From Undaria pinnatifida (lineage: Eukaryota > Sar > Phaeophyceae > Laminariales > Alariaceae): DNA of 64,000 nt. The notes under the pieces are model-generated. The model made no database searches, had not been told where the DNA came from, and saw only the letters and a program-made list of their open reading frames with translations. A program made the position numbers and the translations under genes. Each line of letters opens with the position of its first letter. Positions within the stretch are counted from its first letter, which is position 1. This document shows positions 1 through 10,659 of this stretch, piece after piece. The stretch is from positions 9,218,006 to 9,282,005 of the forward strand of contig JABAKD010000021.1 of the NCBI GenBank assembly GCA_012845835.1. Direction: 5' to 3'.

Positions 1-185
1 GGACGCACGAATGGACTTCGTTCGGCTGTTCCGCAGGCGCATCTGGCAACGAGTCATGGGTACAGGGCCTCTGGGAAAAGGGGTGGGCGACAGAAGAAAT
101 ACTCGTGCTCCGGGGCGGCCGAGTCACCGAAACCGAAGCAGGATCCGTCGCAGTACTGCTAAATGATCATATCGTACAACAGTTC

Positions 186-430
186 ATGTTTGACGAGTAC
201 TGTGTGGTCCATATCGTATTGATAGTACGAGTAGCAATTGGTGTGATCACAGCAACAAATACACGTATTTCATTATCGCTCGCCCGGCCGATATCGCTCT
301 TGTTACTACTATGATCCATGATCATACTCTGTTTTGATGTGGTGAATACAGTACATCTTTGACGAGAGTACTCGTAAACATGGTACATATGGTAGTACGA
401 GTACAAATGGGTGTGAATAGGACAAAGAAT
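186..430. repeat. Diverged duplicated ~75-bp segment
   Basis: Two similar stretches, about 186-262 and 357-430, share the opening tttgacgag, a central agtacgagta and a trailing gtgtga. They are about 170 bp apart in the same orientation. No gene is seen from 1 to 690, and the short ORFs here have no recognisable content. Confidence 0.4.
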
Positions 431-689
431 AATTGCATTACATTCCCAACTACACAATAAAGGTATACCTTGTACGAGTGCACCTCATGTATAGCGTCAG
501 CAGGTTAAAAAACGAGAGGCTCATCGATCGGTAGTCGCGTCGCTCGTTGGGTGTGCTTTTCACTTCATTTGAGAGTATACCTTTTTTTTTAGGAAAAAGT
601 ATCTGTTTTTGGTTGTTATTCATTTCTTCTTGTTTGCAACGGATTTCGAGGGCCCTCGTCTTCGAGGTACGACCGGCTAACAGGCGCAT

Positions 690-925
690 CGCCCACATTT
701 GCTAACTCCTTTTTGCTCACAATCAGCACTCACGTGCTGAGCAACTTAATGATCAATTAACCTATCGGCTCAGGGTCACCTGAATAACATCTTCTCTGCT
801 GGAGCTCTCTGCTCTTACAGGCTCACCAAACCGTGGCCTACGTTCACCTCGAATAATATATAAATATAGTCTTCATCGGTTCATCAGAAAACGAGCCTAC
901 GAGCGTACACTAAGAGCTAATACAC
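690..925 (-). repeat. Repeat family B, copy 1 (partial)
   Basis: Read on the minus strand, this stretch matches the start of the copies at 4,925 and 40,885. It has a 'gtacgctcgtaggctcg' start, then 'gatgaac', a 'gtgacc' segment and an end near 'gtgctgattgtgagcaaaa'. It is truncated compared with the roughly 0.85-1.0 kb copies elsewhere. The family is unnamed here and could be an LTR or a non-autonomous element. Confidence 0.55.
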
Positions 926-1379
926 GACACATGCCATATCACATAAGAGGGTGAAATATGTCATGAGCCTCGAACGCGCAAATTAGGAGAGCGGCCGCAC
1001 GGATTCAAAGTCGTCGGCGCTGAAGACGGCTGACCAGGAAATCTATTACTGCCGCCTATGGAAGCTTCTTCTACATACATCTCCACCTGTACGACGAGAA
1101 ACATCAGCCGGAGGATTACGAGTATTTCGTTGGAAACTCGCGGGGAGTGAGTGAGCATATCTAGAGGACCTACGCACGCAATCAGAGAAATTGATGCCAG
1201 AGCTGTGATCGTGGTACCCCACGGTAGAAAACGCCACTACATCACAGGTTGTACAAAATCAACCATCCACGCGCACAGGACCCTTCCTTGCATCGTCAAA
1301 GACCCCAAAACGAAACAATGATATAGTCGAGTAGACGACTGCTAAACGTTGCCTCGACTCCAAATAAGCCGGTCGTTCA
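926..1379. other. No gene seen
   Basis: Unique-looking sequence with only short unsupported ORFs on the minus strand. I see no splice-consistent exon or known domain. Confidence 0.4.
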
Positions 1380-1439
1380 GAGCAACAGTGGTACAGAGGC
1401 AACTCTCAACAGTACAAACAACTGTCTGTTAATAGAGCT

Positions 1440-1622
1440 CTTACATCTAGTTCAAGGACTTCACGTGTGATCATCGTGATACACCGACCAAACTTCGAGT
1501 CCGACGCACCTCTTGTTGAGTGCGGGCCAAAGGCTTCATGTATGTGTGATCATAGTGATAGACCGGATAAAATTCGAGCCCAACGCACCTCGTTGAGAGT
1601 GCGGGCCAAAGGCGTGACGTCC
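1440..1622 (+). repeat. Tandem unit in copia leader
   Basis: Two adjacent ~80-90 bp units share 'gtgatagaccg', 'aaaattcgagcccaacgcacc' in part, and 'gtgcgggccaaaggc'. The reverse complement of the same pair is at 39,845-40,020, in the matching position of the minus-strand copia remnant. It is therefore a conserved feature of this family's leader. Confidence 0.65.
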
Positions 1623-1998
1623 TAGAATGGACTTGCCAACCTCCAAGCGACACGGTAATGAAGAGCGCTCCCGGCAGAAGAATATATGTCTGTTAATGGA
1701 GACTCTTATCATCAAGGCGACTAGTGCAAGCGAGCCACCCGCATCCAGCAGCGTCCAGATCCGTACCTACCTGGTACTGCTGTATTTTTTTTCATTTCGA
1801 GAATTTTCCAAAATCTCAATAACGCCTTTGATTTCATGACAATCACCGGTACTGCAGTTGGAAAGGCTGATGCGGCTGATGCTCGTACCATACGTGCGGC
1901 GGGATTATTGCTATATCAACACTGGTGTACAAATGCTGACATCTAGAAAGACGTCTGAGTGAACTGCTACCTGGTACACACTACTACTCATCATCATC

Positions 1999-2811
1999 AT
2001 GGGGGAATCCAACAGCAGAAGGAACCCTTTCATTCGTCAACGCCATTCAAGGACAAGGAAGTTCGATAGCGCAGCCCAGCCGATTTTCGATATTTGGAAT
2101 GTATCATTAGCGGTTGTTATTGGAGTATCCACACGCGCGATATCGCTAACCTCATTAAAATGCATCCTCGACCGGCGGAAGCGACGGCCGGTACAGGATC
2201 TTCACCAGCACTCGCACAAGAATTTGCAGCTTATGAAAGGGCAAATCAAGATCTGTACGCCATGAGTTTTTCAACTAACGGAGGAACCAGCATCTCTAGT
2301 TGTACTGAAACACGATGATGAGGCTGTGTCGACTGGTGACGGAGAAATATCCTTACAAGAGCTTCTCTCGAAGTACAACAAGGTCACTGACGAAGTGATC
2401 CAGGCCAACATGGACAGGCTCGTCAACTTCAACATGGAGCAAGAAGAAGATGCGGACTTATACTTTATGGAACAGACGCTCTCGCGCTCTGAGCTCGAGA
2501 AGATAGGTGACATGATTTTCGACCGCAGATTCAATGACATCTGTGTACAAGAGTTCACGGCAGAGTACAAGGACACCAAGATGATGACGTCCCGAGTTCC
2601 GACTTTCTACATCGATCAGATGCAATGCTCGATGCGCCATCTCTATTTGGATTATCTTTGCCGCAACAGCGACCCCAAGATCGCTGTTCGTGGCGTTGCC
2701 ATGACTGCGGCGTGGACTTACAGTCATTGCGCAATACAATACGCCCGCAAATGCTGGACAAGGAAGGAAAACAACGACAACAAGTCCACTGGCGCCCACA
2801 ACAAGCAGTAA
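1999..2811 (+). pseudogene. copia Gag (UBN2-like) pseudogene
   Basis: Gag is the capsid-forming structural protein of Ty1/copia elements. The best preserved part is the open frame 2,326-2,811, with SRSELEKIGD, an FTAEYKD segment and a DPKIAVRGVAMTAA-type linker before a zinc knuckle. The knuckle is degenerate: the first Cys is Tyr (TYSHC) and the CX2CX4HX4C spacing is shortened, so RNA binding is probably lost. Upstream coding similarity runs through two other frames (1,999-2,100 and 2,094-2,285), with a frameshift near 2,285. The start at 1,999 (MGESNSR) matches MREPNSS of the minus-strand copy at 39,664, which supports it as the original Gag start. Confidence 0.75.
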
Positions 2812-2848
2812 AAAAAAGAATATTCAAACGACAACGCAGCATCCAACG

Positions 2849-3583
2849 TTGGAGCTGAGCACAAGAGCTGTTCTGTACAAAACAACTACCTCACACGACG
2901 ACACTGAAGGCAACATGCACGGAGCGCCACACCCACCGCAGAGAGGACGCGCTTACACTGCCTCTACTATACAAGGTGCGAGCACACGCCCCAAGGACGA
3001 CGAAAAGCCATCCCTCAACTTCGATTATAGTTTCGAAGAGGGATTTGCGTTTACAGGGCTGCTAGCTGGTAGCGGCAACGCGGGTTTTCACCCCAGGGGT
3101 TTTCACCCTCATGGTAGCGGCAACAGGGGTATTCACCCCTACAGCGATAAATTCACGATGAATGTGGACGTCGGCGCGTTGGACCACCTGATAGACGAAG
3201 AGCTGATTCCAAGACTGCGGAAAAGCATGAGGGGTTACAAGAAGCTAAAGGAGCCGAGGACCATCATGACCAACGGGAAGAAGGTATTGGCAACAGCAAC
3301 AGGCACCATCTAGGAATACGTCATTGACCAGGGTGGCAAGCGTGTTCCTGTCCACATATCGGCCATGTTTGTACCTGGACTAGAACGCAACGTCTTCTCC
3401 TCCATCAAAGCAATGCGATCAGGGGTGAGCACTATCCTCGAGACGGACGACCCTTCTTGCAGTTCGACAGCAGCATTTCGCTTCCGCCCACCTAACACTC
3501 AGAGGACGAGGGCATATGCTCTTACGACGTATTTCTTGACACTCTGGGGGACACGGCTGATACGTCATCAACGCCGGCTGTAA
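2849..3583 (+). pseudogene. copia aspartic protease region, broken
   Basis: This follows Gag as in copia polyproteins. The reading at 2,849-3,313 contains DVGALDHLIDEELI, which aligns to the family's D-[ST]-G-A active-site region, so the catalytic Ser/Thr is Val here. A TAG at 3,311-3,313 interrupts the frame, which continues as EYVIDQGGKRVPVHI and a GLERNVFSSIKAMRSGVST segment (to about 3,450). After a frameshift, a TQRTRAY/TQHPED-like stretch follows. The insert at about 3,075-3,145 carries a GSGN...FHP repeat not needed for the fold. The substitution, stop and frameshift indicate an inactive copy. Confidence 0.75.
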
Positions 3584-3639
3584 GCCCCGCAGCACAGGCA
3601 AGCAACAACGTCAATCGAAGCGTTTGCACCTTCAAACGG

Positions 3640-3937
3640 GCCCTCGAATTCTGCACCAACTCCAGCATAGCTATTGAGCACACCACGAATGTAACGTCCC
3701 AATTAAAGAGGGTATCCGCGCGGTATGGACGGGATCATTCGACCCAAAAGCAGTGCACATCATCTGTCAGACACAACACACCCTGAAGACGCTACTGTTA
3801 CGGAGACTGAGCGCCAAATTGCGGAAATCCCGGACAAGCCCGAGAAGGCCATTGTCACTGACACGGAGAGCTTTTATGCGCTAGTCCGAGTCATTCTACA
3901 CTACTACAGGAACAACCTCCTGGACAAGATAGGATGA
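3640..3937 (+). pseudogene. copia polyprotein linker remnant
   Basis: A CTNSSIAIEHTTNVTSQLKR-type peptide is readable at about 3,650-3,710. It recurs as INSSIAMEHTT in the minus-strand copy near 39,450. It is followed by an EDATVTETER segment (3,781-3,815), which recurs as EEATATETER at 39,302. This is the acidic linker downstream of protease in this family. Integrase is absent and the sequence degenerates after about 4,045. Confidence 0.6.
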
Positions 3938-4124
3938 TCGACAACAGCCAAGGCGTCATCTTCACCAGAGATTGGAGAATCGTCATCAAAGGGTGGAGCA
4001 CTACCGAAAGAAGTTGAAGTGTCCTTGACCGGAATTACACCTGCTATTGCGCCCGGTTCTTGTGTTTTTTTATTCATACATCGGTTCCCGATTTCTAACT
4101 AAACAAAGGTCGTGTTCTGTTGGG

Positions 4125-4460
4125 TACTCACAAACCTCTCCCGGGACTTTTACCCCGAGCATTACCCTACAAAGGACTTCAGTAAGGTCAGTAGGAATTC
4201 ACACCCGTACGCGGAACTTGTTGAAGTTCTGTACGACATTCATACCCGTACCCGAAACGTCTGGAAGTTCGCCCGCAACATCCAGGGTACGGGTACAGCA
4301 TTTTATACCCGCTCGGAACATCTTTGAGTTATGTACGCCCGTGCCACAATACAGGGAACGTTTGGAAGTTCTGTGAAAATTCCGTACCCGTACCGGAAAT
4401 TCTGGGGGTTCTGTAGAAAACCCGTACGCCTACCCGGAAGTTCTGTGAGGTTGGTACGCC
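4125..4460 (+). repeat. Minisatellite family M
   Basis: Imperfect short units of about 35-50 bp are built on 'cccgtaccggaaattctg' and 'acagaacttcc', with 'gccacaatac'. The same units recur at 36,950-37,165, 37,755-38,215, 41,930-42,080 and 51,780-52,075. No coding content is supported. Confidence 0.7.
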
Positions 4461-4737
4461 TATGGCACAATACGGTATACGCTTGTACAAACTGTAAATT
4501 ATGCAATTTTTGGCCGAGCGCGTCCTGAGCTCTTGTCTCGTGTTGTGCATTCTGACGTCACGTCTTTTCCGTCACACTGACGCCTCACCCCCCAAACACG
4601 AAATTTCATAAAACCAACCCCCGCCACAAACACACAAATACGCCCGCTTGTTCACACCCATTCGGAGCCCAGACACAAAACCATAAAACATACCCCCACA
4701 TCCGTCGGTTGCATGTGTTCACCCGCGAAGAGGGAAT

Positions 4738-4885
4738 ATGGACGCGGCGGATCCGCAAGGATCTCCGCCTGAAAGGGATGGCGGCAGTTCTTCTTCGCCC
4801 TCTTCGTCAGACAGGGGTAGCGCCAGTTAGTCTACTCCACCAGCGGCCGGGAGTCAGCTTGAGGTAGTCGAGGTGGATGACATTA
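4738..4885 (+). pseudogene. Short ORF start after family-M minisatellite
   Basis: The ATG at 4,738 opens MDAADPQGSPPERDGGSSSS. A TAG at 4,828 is followed by an in-frame LEVVEVDDIN segment. A related start, MSDADPSGSTLE followed by an EVEVVEG segment in another frame, lies at 37,331 in the same position after family-M repeats. The two may be first exons or N-termini of the same element. The product is not recognised. Confidence 0.4.
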
Positions 4886-4924
4886 ATATAAATCATTTTT
4901 CTATATGATATATCATGTGTAGTA

Positions 4925-5940
4925 TATCAGCTCTTAGCTGGTGTACGCTCGTAGGCTCGCTTTCGGATGAACAGATGAGGACAGCCTATTTATAATATTT
5001 GAGGCGAACGAAGGCCACGGTTAGGTGAGCGCGTAAGAGCAGAGCGCTCCAGCAGAGATGATTTTGTTCGGTGACCCCAGACCGATATGTTGATTGATGA
5101 TTAATTTTCTCAGCAGATGAGAGCTGATGGTGCGAGCAAAACGGAGTGATCGAGGTGGGCCTGGCCATTGCCTGATCGAGGCGGCACAATGCGTATGATA
5201 CGGTCCGATGACCAAGGCCACGGTAGGGGGGGGTACCCCCGTTTTCACTGGTGTCTTTGAGCCACTCGCACGAGTGACTCTGTACCTCACCGATGAAAAT
5301 GGTTTAGGCAGTTGTTTTGGAGCAGCTTAGATTACCTTTGCATTGCGGATTGATTTCGTCAACATAAAACATGAAGAGAACGTGAGATCGCAAAAGAACA
5401 AAGGGGTTACTCGCGCGAGTGACCCCTAGCCACTGAAATTTAAGACCGACAAAGAGACCCCCCTACCGTAGCCTGGGTCTGATGTACTCTACGGGTAGTT
5501 GTCTGATCCACCTACAGCAACGTTTCCAGAGGCTTTCTCGTGATTTTCCGTACCGATGGTAATGTTCCCTGAGGTTTTCTTCTGGGGGCTTAGCTGCGTC
5601 AACGGCCCGACATTCAACCTAAAATCATGTACCATTAACGTTGCTAACCGTACGTTATTTCGCTGCTTTTCTTTCGTATCAACATTACTCGTACGTACCA
5701 CATGTACCAGCCTTTGGGTATGACTAACAAGCAAGCTGCTGTGCATCATGTATCTAAGATATTGCTGCTGAGATTTGTGCTTGCTACGTACTGCATGGAT
5801 AAACGACAACTAACATACCTATTATACTGTCTGTTGTACAAACAACTTGCAATGTATACCCGATGACTTTCAAGTGTTATCAAGAAACGACATGATGTTT
5901 ACTGATAAGTAGCATCTCTAATAACTTCGTTCGTTAAGTT
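4925..5940 (+). repeat. Repeat family B, copy 2
   Basis: This ~1 kb stretch matches 40,885-41,735 in the same orientation and 690-925 in reverse. Shared landmarks are the 'tagctggt..acgct' start, 'cagcagatga' followed by 'gagcaaaa', 'tactctacgggtagttgtct' and 'gcttagctgcgtcaacg'. The match ends near the 'cgacatgatg' segment. No ORF of substance is present. Family unknown. Confidence 0.7.
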
Positions 5941-6459
5941 AACACTTTCTCACTCTGCGTCACATGCTGAAAAACTCCACAACAAAAATGCATGCAGCAG
6001 CAATGATAAATGTTCCGATAAATGTTTCGGGTGGAGGAAACTCATCTTGCTAAAATACCCGGGGGGTGAACACAACATAAGCGGACACGAAAAATCCTGT
6101 TCTGACATTATACGTGCTTCTGCGTATCTATGCAAGTTAACTTACTAGCTCACAATACTAGAATCATCAGACGTGAACTATTTTCCAATCTGTTAATCGA
6201 CCACAAATAGACGTTGTTTCCTGTAGTCTAAAACAGTGAATGTGTTTACCATTCCGCAACAATCATAGGATTGAACAGCCTACCAATGTTCCTGCCGTCA
6301 TTAAACAAAGGAACAAAGGGGAACTGCCAGCAATTTACAGCTAAACAAAGACCACTTAGTCTGGAGAGACATCACCTCTCGTGTATCTTAATCTTCCGTT
6401 TGTATTTGCCCAGGTGGCGGGTTTTCCGGGCGTATATCCTGAAGTACTGGAGATGGCGT
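5941..6459. other. No gene seen
   Basis: I see no domain, repeat or splice-consistent exon in this stretch. Confidence 0.4.
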
Positions 6460-6639
6460 AGTTAATAATGAGATTTGACTGTCCAGTCGATATTGTCAAT
6501 GTGACTTGTAGCCTTAGTTGGTACTACCTGCGATATTTTGCAATCTCCAAACCATGCACAACACCGGTCGTTTTCTCTGCTCCCCCCGTACAAAGGGAAC
6601 ATGTGACACTCTACGTACAGCTTGGGTGAAGAGATGACG

Positions 6640-6985
6640 CATTTCACACTTGTAGTGGCTTCACTTTGTTGGTGTAGACGTTGTCGGTGTAGACGTTGTT
6701 GATGTAGACGTCGTTGAATGTGCTTGGTATGTTGTCCGTCGCTTGGACTTTGAGGCTTAACTTCATCTTGAAGTTGGCGAGGTAGGTATATTTTTTTCTC
6801 TCAAAACCTATTGCTGTCATCGGCTCCGCCTCGATTGTTAACAATGCAGCAAGTCTCTGTGTCTTGGCCTCGATGTTTATGGGTTCGTCGTTCAGGAGGA
6901 AAAGAAATCTTGGGGTTGTCTTGCGGGTGTACAGGAAGGCCGGAGATGTCGCCAGTGGCTCTTGATCATGCTGTGTTGATTACGA
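6640..6985 (-). pseudogene. copia RNase H domain remnant
   Basis: RNase H of copia elements degrades the RNA template during reverse transcription. On the minus strand one frame reads FLYTRKTTPRFLFLLNDEP, then EAKTQRLAALLTIEAEPMTA and YLANFKMKLSL. This aligns to the family signature 'SKxQxxVAxSTxEAExMA...EAxYLxNxxxEL'. The Ser of 'STxEAE' is Leu, and no full catalytic set is visible. A 15-bp tandem repeat (ggtgtagacgttgt, about 6,669-6,715) disrupts the segment that follows. Confidence 0.6.
6669..6715. repeat. 15-bp tandem repeat, three units
   Basis: Three tandem copies of 'ggtgtagacgttgty' with minor changes, inside the RNase H remnant. Confidence 0.7.
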
Positions 6986-7935
6986 AGATCCTGTCTCCGT
7001 GTTTGGCCATAGCTGTCTTTTTGCTGTCATGAGCGTTTGAACCTCCTCCTGTCGGTCCGTTTCGTTGTTGAGCTTGGCTCCCGGGCGTGGTTCAAAAATA
7101 GCTGGTGTGATCCCGGGTGTAGCGGACATTGTGGATCCGTCGACCCTTCGCTCAGCTGATGGTACGGTAGTCACAGATGGCGATGATCCAGCGACTCCAA
7201 TGGTCCCATGTGATGCTGTTGTTCCAGCTGATGCTTCGTGATCCAGTGTGAAGATAATCCAGTGATCCCGGAGGCAGTTACTCCAATGTGCGATGGTGAA
7301 CCAGATGACGTTGCTCCGAAGGTCTCTTGCGAAGATGCTTTGGAGATCCCAGCTCCAGTATTCCGGTTGCAGCAAGTCCAGGCGATGTTGATCCGCGAAG
7401 TGGATACCATCTTCGATTGTCGTTGGGCATTTGAATCACCCGGTGTCCCTCCTCCGAGGTCCGAAACGGGTCCCTCTCGGTGGAGGTGATACACACACAC
7501 GTGGTCTGTGGGTTTGTGCCCGATGTTCCGGTTTCGTGTGTGTTGTCGACTGTATTCTCGACTCTTGGATGGGGTCCTGTACTGGCGGTCTCGTGATGCG
7601 GTACATCCGGTGCGGCCCCAGTTGTAGTAGAATGTGCGTCCCCTCCCATGAAGTGCAGAAACTCACCTAGATAGTAGATCACAAGTATCAAAAACGCAGT
7701 AGGCAGGAGATGCGTGTCGACCCTAAATTCGTCGAACTCAGAGCTGACGTCCTTTGAATAATTGTATTCAATACAAGAGCTCCGCTGTGCGCGCGGCTGA
7801 CGCGATCCGCTACGCCCGCGCATTGCAAGGAAAATCGCAGCTGAAAATATGTAAAGGGGGCAGAAAGAATAGGCCAATGATTTCGGTGCGAATAGCGATT
7901 TCGTAATCCCCAAAACTCTGCTTGTGCAGAGCACG

Positions 7936-8395
7936 TTGCCCTGTTGTGCTCAGCTGTGCTGCGTGCTTTTGTTACCGGTGATACGTTCTGAACATCAGTA
8001 CGAACATGCCCCACACAGCCCTTTGCACGCATGCCAACGGTTCCTCTTTTCCGACTGCACTGCCCTCTTCGAGGTGAACCAAACTCGTACGGGGGTACTT
8101 CGGGTGGGGGAAAAAGCAGGGGTCCGTGAAACATCAAATACATACAGAAAACGAAAAAAGAGCAAAAGCAGTACACAACAACACGTACTATACCCGGGAC
8201 TGCTCTATGCTCTAAAGGAAGCACACAGCGCAGCACGACACAGCACCGCCGCGAGGGGCACACGACACAGCAATGCATGTCTCCGCACGGCTCCGCGCGG
8301 CGCTACGCTGCGGCTGCTGGGCAGTATACAGCTGGACTGATCTAAGCTGGGCGTGAATTGCGATCCAACAGCGTAGTACCCGATGGTATGTACAA
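7936..8395. other. No gene seen
   Basis: Long overlapping open frames exist on both strands, but none has a domain or consistent splice sites. The stretch 8,210-8,330 is GC-rich. Confidence 0.35.
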
Positions 8396-8399
8396 ACCT

Positions 8400-8560
8400 G
8401 GTGTAGTAGTACCGGTATGTACTATAAGCCTCAAGGTCTTCTCGTTGGTTTGAATCCCGGTCTCATCAGGGAAAGAAAATGATGCTGACAAAAAAATATA
8501 TATCAATGTGACTTTGTGGTCTTCTACTAAAAAGACTGTCCGCTTGTCACGAGGTAGCCT
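8400..8560 (+). mobile_element. tRNA-like SINE fragment (family 2)
   Basis: It contains a good B-box (gtttgaatc at 8,448-8,456) followed by 'ccggtctcatca'. It then has a 'tatcaatgtgactttgtggtct' segment that matches the second monomer at 10,790. This suggests a degraded dimeric tRNA-derived repeat. Confidence 0.5.
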
Positions 8561-8618
8561 GTTTTTTTTTTTTGGTTGAAAAGGGGTCAAATGAAAAAAA
8601 AAAAAATGATCCTCATAA

Positions 8619-9629
8619 GGCCATTTCTGATACAGTCGGAATTGTCAGTCGAAACGGGCCTTTTTCGACTGAGGTATAAATCGAGCTTTCTTACACGGTC
8701 GAAAAAGGGCTTTTTCGACTTAACTTTTATCGACTGAGAATTCCGACTGGCGGATCCAGTCGAAAAAGTCGAGACAGTCGAAAAACTCGGCTTTTTCGAC
8801 TGGATCCTCCAGTCGAAAAACTCAGTCGAAAAAGCTTTTCACGTGTCTTTTGAACCGATCGCATCGCTCATCCCACCACCAAACACACACCCACACGGCC
8901 ACACGGCCACACGGCCATACCAGGCACCAGACTTCAGTATCATACAAGGCGCTAACGCTCGCTTGGCTGTTCCTGCTGTTGCTACTCCCAGCAAGTCAGC
9001 GTGGCGCATTCTTAGTTCCGCTCGCCAGCATCGTGTATCACACGACGGCAGCAGCGCGCAGTCTCGATCCCATGTTGCTAACAACGGCTGCGGCTGCTGT
9101 AGCTTTGACGGCTCTCGGCTGAGTGCAACTGCACGAACGTAGCTTTGGCGGCTTGCGGCTAAGCTCAAAGCCACCAACTCGCTGGGACGAAGGTTCGTCG
9201 AGCCGTTGCTCGCGGAGAAAGCGCGAAGCACAAAGCTGCCAACCGATTTCGCCTGCTGTACAGCAGTACTCCCCCACACCAATCGCCTCTGAGAAGACCA
9301 CAAAAACTATAAAATCGACTCGACTAACGATAAGAACCGGTCGCCCCGGTGGCGTATCAGGTTATCCTCGAGCCTGGTATAGGTCAGTTTCGTGAGTTCG
9401 AGCCCCGCCGAGTGCATACTCGTATAAATTCGTTGGGACTTTTTCTTGTGGACAAATTGACTTGCGGAAAGCGCGAGAGCGTGAGTTAGCAACATTCGAT
9501 GAAAAATCGACGAGCAGTGGGATTGCTGAACCCTATGCGCGATAAAAATTGAAGGCAAGAACCGGGGAGGAGAAGGGATGACACCTGTGACCACGGCTTG
9601 TCCAGAAGCTGGAAAGTGAAAGTGTGCTG

Positions 9630-9662
<33 letters not shown>

Positions 9663-9700
9663 AGAAGGGGGACCAGAAGAATCCAGTCGAAAAAGGGTCA
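8619..9700. mobile_element. TIR element copy 1 (interrupted by SINE)
   Basis: The left end starts at 8,619 with GGCCATTTCTGATACAGTCG, immediately after TAA (8,616-8,618). The termini are rich in direct and inverted copies of 'cagtcgaaaaa'. The core (about 8,830-9,336) matches the reverse complement of 34,130-34,615. The SINE at 9,337-9,660 interrupts it, and the element resumes at 9,661 with 'ggaccagaagaatccagtcg'. The right terminus is not clear beyond about 9,700. There is no transposase ORF, so it is non-autonomous. TAA duplications and GG-starting ends fit PIF/Harbinger-type elements (inference). Confidence 0.7.
9337..9660 (+). mobile_element. tRNA-derived SINE (family 1) with 31-A tail
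   Basis: The 5' part has a perfect RNA polymerase III A-box, TGGCGTATCAGG (9,350-9,361), and a B-box, GTTCGAGCC (9,396-9,404), about 34 bp apart, as in tRNA-headed SINEs. A unique body follows, then an uninterrupted run of 31 A (9,630-9,660). It sits inside TIR element copy 1. The flanks share AAGAA (9,332-9,336 and 9,659-9,663), a probable target-site duplication. The body matches 25,020-25,310, which lacks the tail. The long pure tail suggests a fairly recent insertion. Confidence 0.8.
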
Positions 9701-10105
9701 CCGGGAACAAAAATTGAACCTCTTATAAAAATAGATATAGGAGAAGACAAGACTAGTCTATATTTGACATAAAAATATGAATATCGTCACCTGTGGGGTC
9801 ATCCCACTGTAGGGGTTGCACGTTTTGCGATAAAAAGTCCCTTGGGCGATTGGGTTCCTCATGCGAGGAACTGCCGGTCCATGAAGTAATTTCACAAGTA
9901 CGTTTTGTTTTTGGACCAAGGCATAGAAGCTTGGTTGGGTTGTGCAACCGAATGAATTCGAAGTCATAGTTTGGGTGATATATTGAGTTCATCATGTGAG
10001 AAGCTCAGGGACTGATCGATGATGCTGCAACCCTACCGTGGGATGGCTCTGTGATTGCGACCATTTGAATGATTGAAACTCAACTTTAGAGGCTAGCTAC
10101 GTGGT
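9701..10105. other. No gene seen
   Basis: AT-rich unique sequence. It contains a short palindrome, gactagtcta..., at 9,751, a motif that recurs at repeat junctions. Confidence 0.4.
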
Positions 10106-10109
10106 ACAT

Positions 10110-10575
10110 ATATGTTTTTTTTTTCCCAAAACCGTCATATTTATCGCCTAAATGATTTTCAGCTTCCACGCACGAATTGCCCGCCCATCCCTCCCCCCCC
10201 CCCAGTCCCCCCCTCACTTCCCCCCCTAACCCCGCTCGCTTTTGATCGGAACCAGGCCCCCACATCCTTGAAAACTCTGCCCTCACATCACCGGTCATTC
10301 GACTTATTGGATCCACTCGATACACGGATACATTTCCCTCCACAACTGTCAAAATTTGTCCCCCTCAGAAGAAAGGGGATTTATAGTTTCCGCGCACAGA
10401 CTGACTAACGTCACCCTGTTGACCCTGATAGCTACACTGTAGTTTTAAGGGGAGTCGCCGATGACCTATATCTTTAATGAGGACACGCAACCCGTAATTC
10501 GCGCGACCGGAGTATCACAGACCGCTTGCAAAAATGAGTTTCGACAAAATTTTCGATCTCGCAGGTGGAGTGTAT
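10110..10575 (+). repeat. Dispersed repeat X, copy
   Basis: In the orientation used here, X has C-run modules, then 'tttatagtttccgcgcacag', 'caccctgttgaccctgatag', 'ctacactgtag', 'gaggacac', a 'gcgatcggagtatcaca' segment, and ends in 'gatctcacagctggagtgt'. This copy has the C-run module at 10,185-10,220 and the full right part, ending near 10,575. Confidence 0.8.
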
Positions 10576-10659
10576 TTTTGTTTTATATTGTATATGTTTC
10601 GCTAATTTGCAGTAGAGGTAGTTGCAAATAAAAAAATATTACTGGTAGATACCACTGCT

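Larger units (their letters stand above)
1380..4045 (+). mobile_element. Ty1/copia retrotransposon remnant, leader-gag-protease
   Basis: This is a 5' part of a copia-type LTR retrotransposon. An untranslated leader (1,380-1,640) precedes broken gag (1,999-2,811) and protease/linker (2,849-3,937) frames. The leader carries two diverged copies of a unit ending in 'gagtgcgggccaaaggc'. The same leader occurs in reverse at 39,830-40,090, upstream of a second copia remnant, so it belongs to the element. No integrase, reverse transcriptase or flanking LTR could be identified. Confidence in the copia assignment is high; the ends are uncertain. Confidence 0.8.
6460..7935 (-). mobile_element. Ty1/copia remnant with RNase H tail
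   Basis: On the minus strand, a linker region runs from about 7,670 to 7,000. It contains MYRITRPPVQDPIQESRI, shared with MYRITRRPVQDPIQESRI at about 39,140. A copia RNase H-like tail follows at about 7,000-6,640. The whole integrase and most of the reverse transcriptase are missing, so this is an internally deleted, decayed copy. The long frame 7,934-7,278 is only partly element sequence. Ends are uncertain. Confidence 0.65.

Noticed and set aside
7278-7934. 218-codon minus-strand ORF as a gene
   Set aside because: It shares its linker part with the copia remnant at 39 kb and has no domain beyond that.
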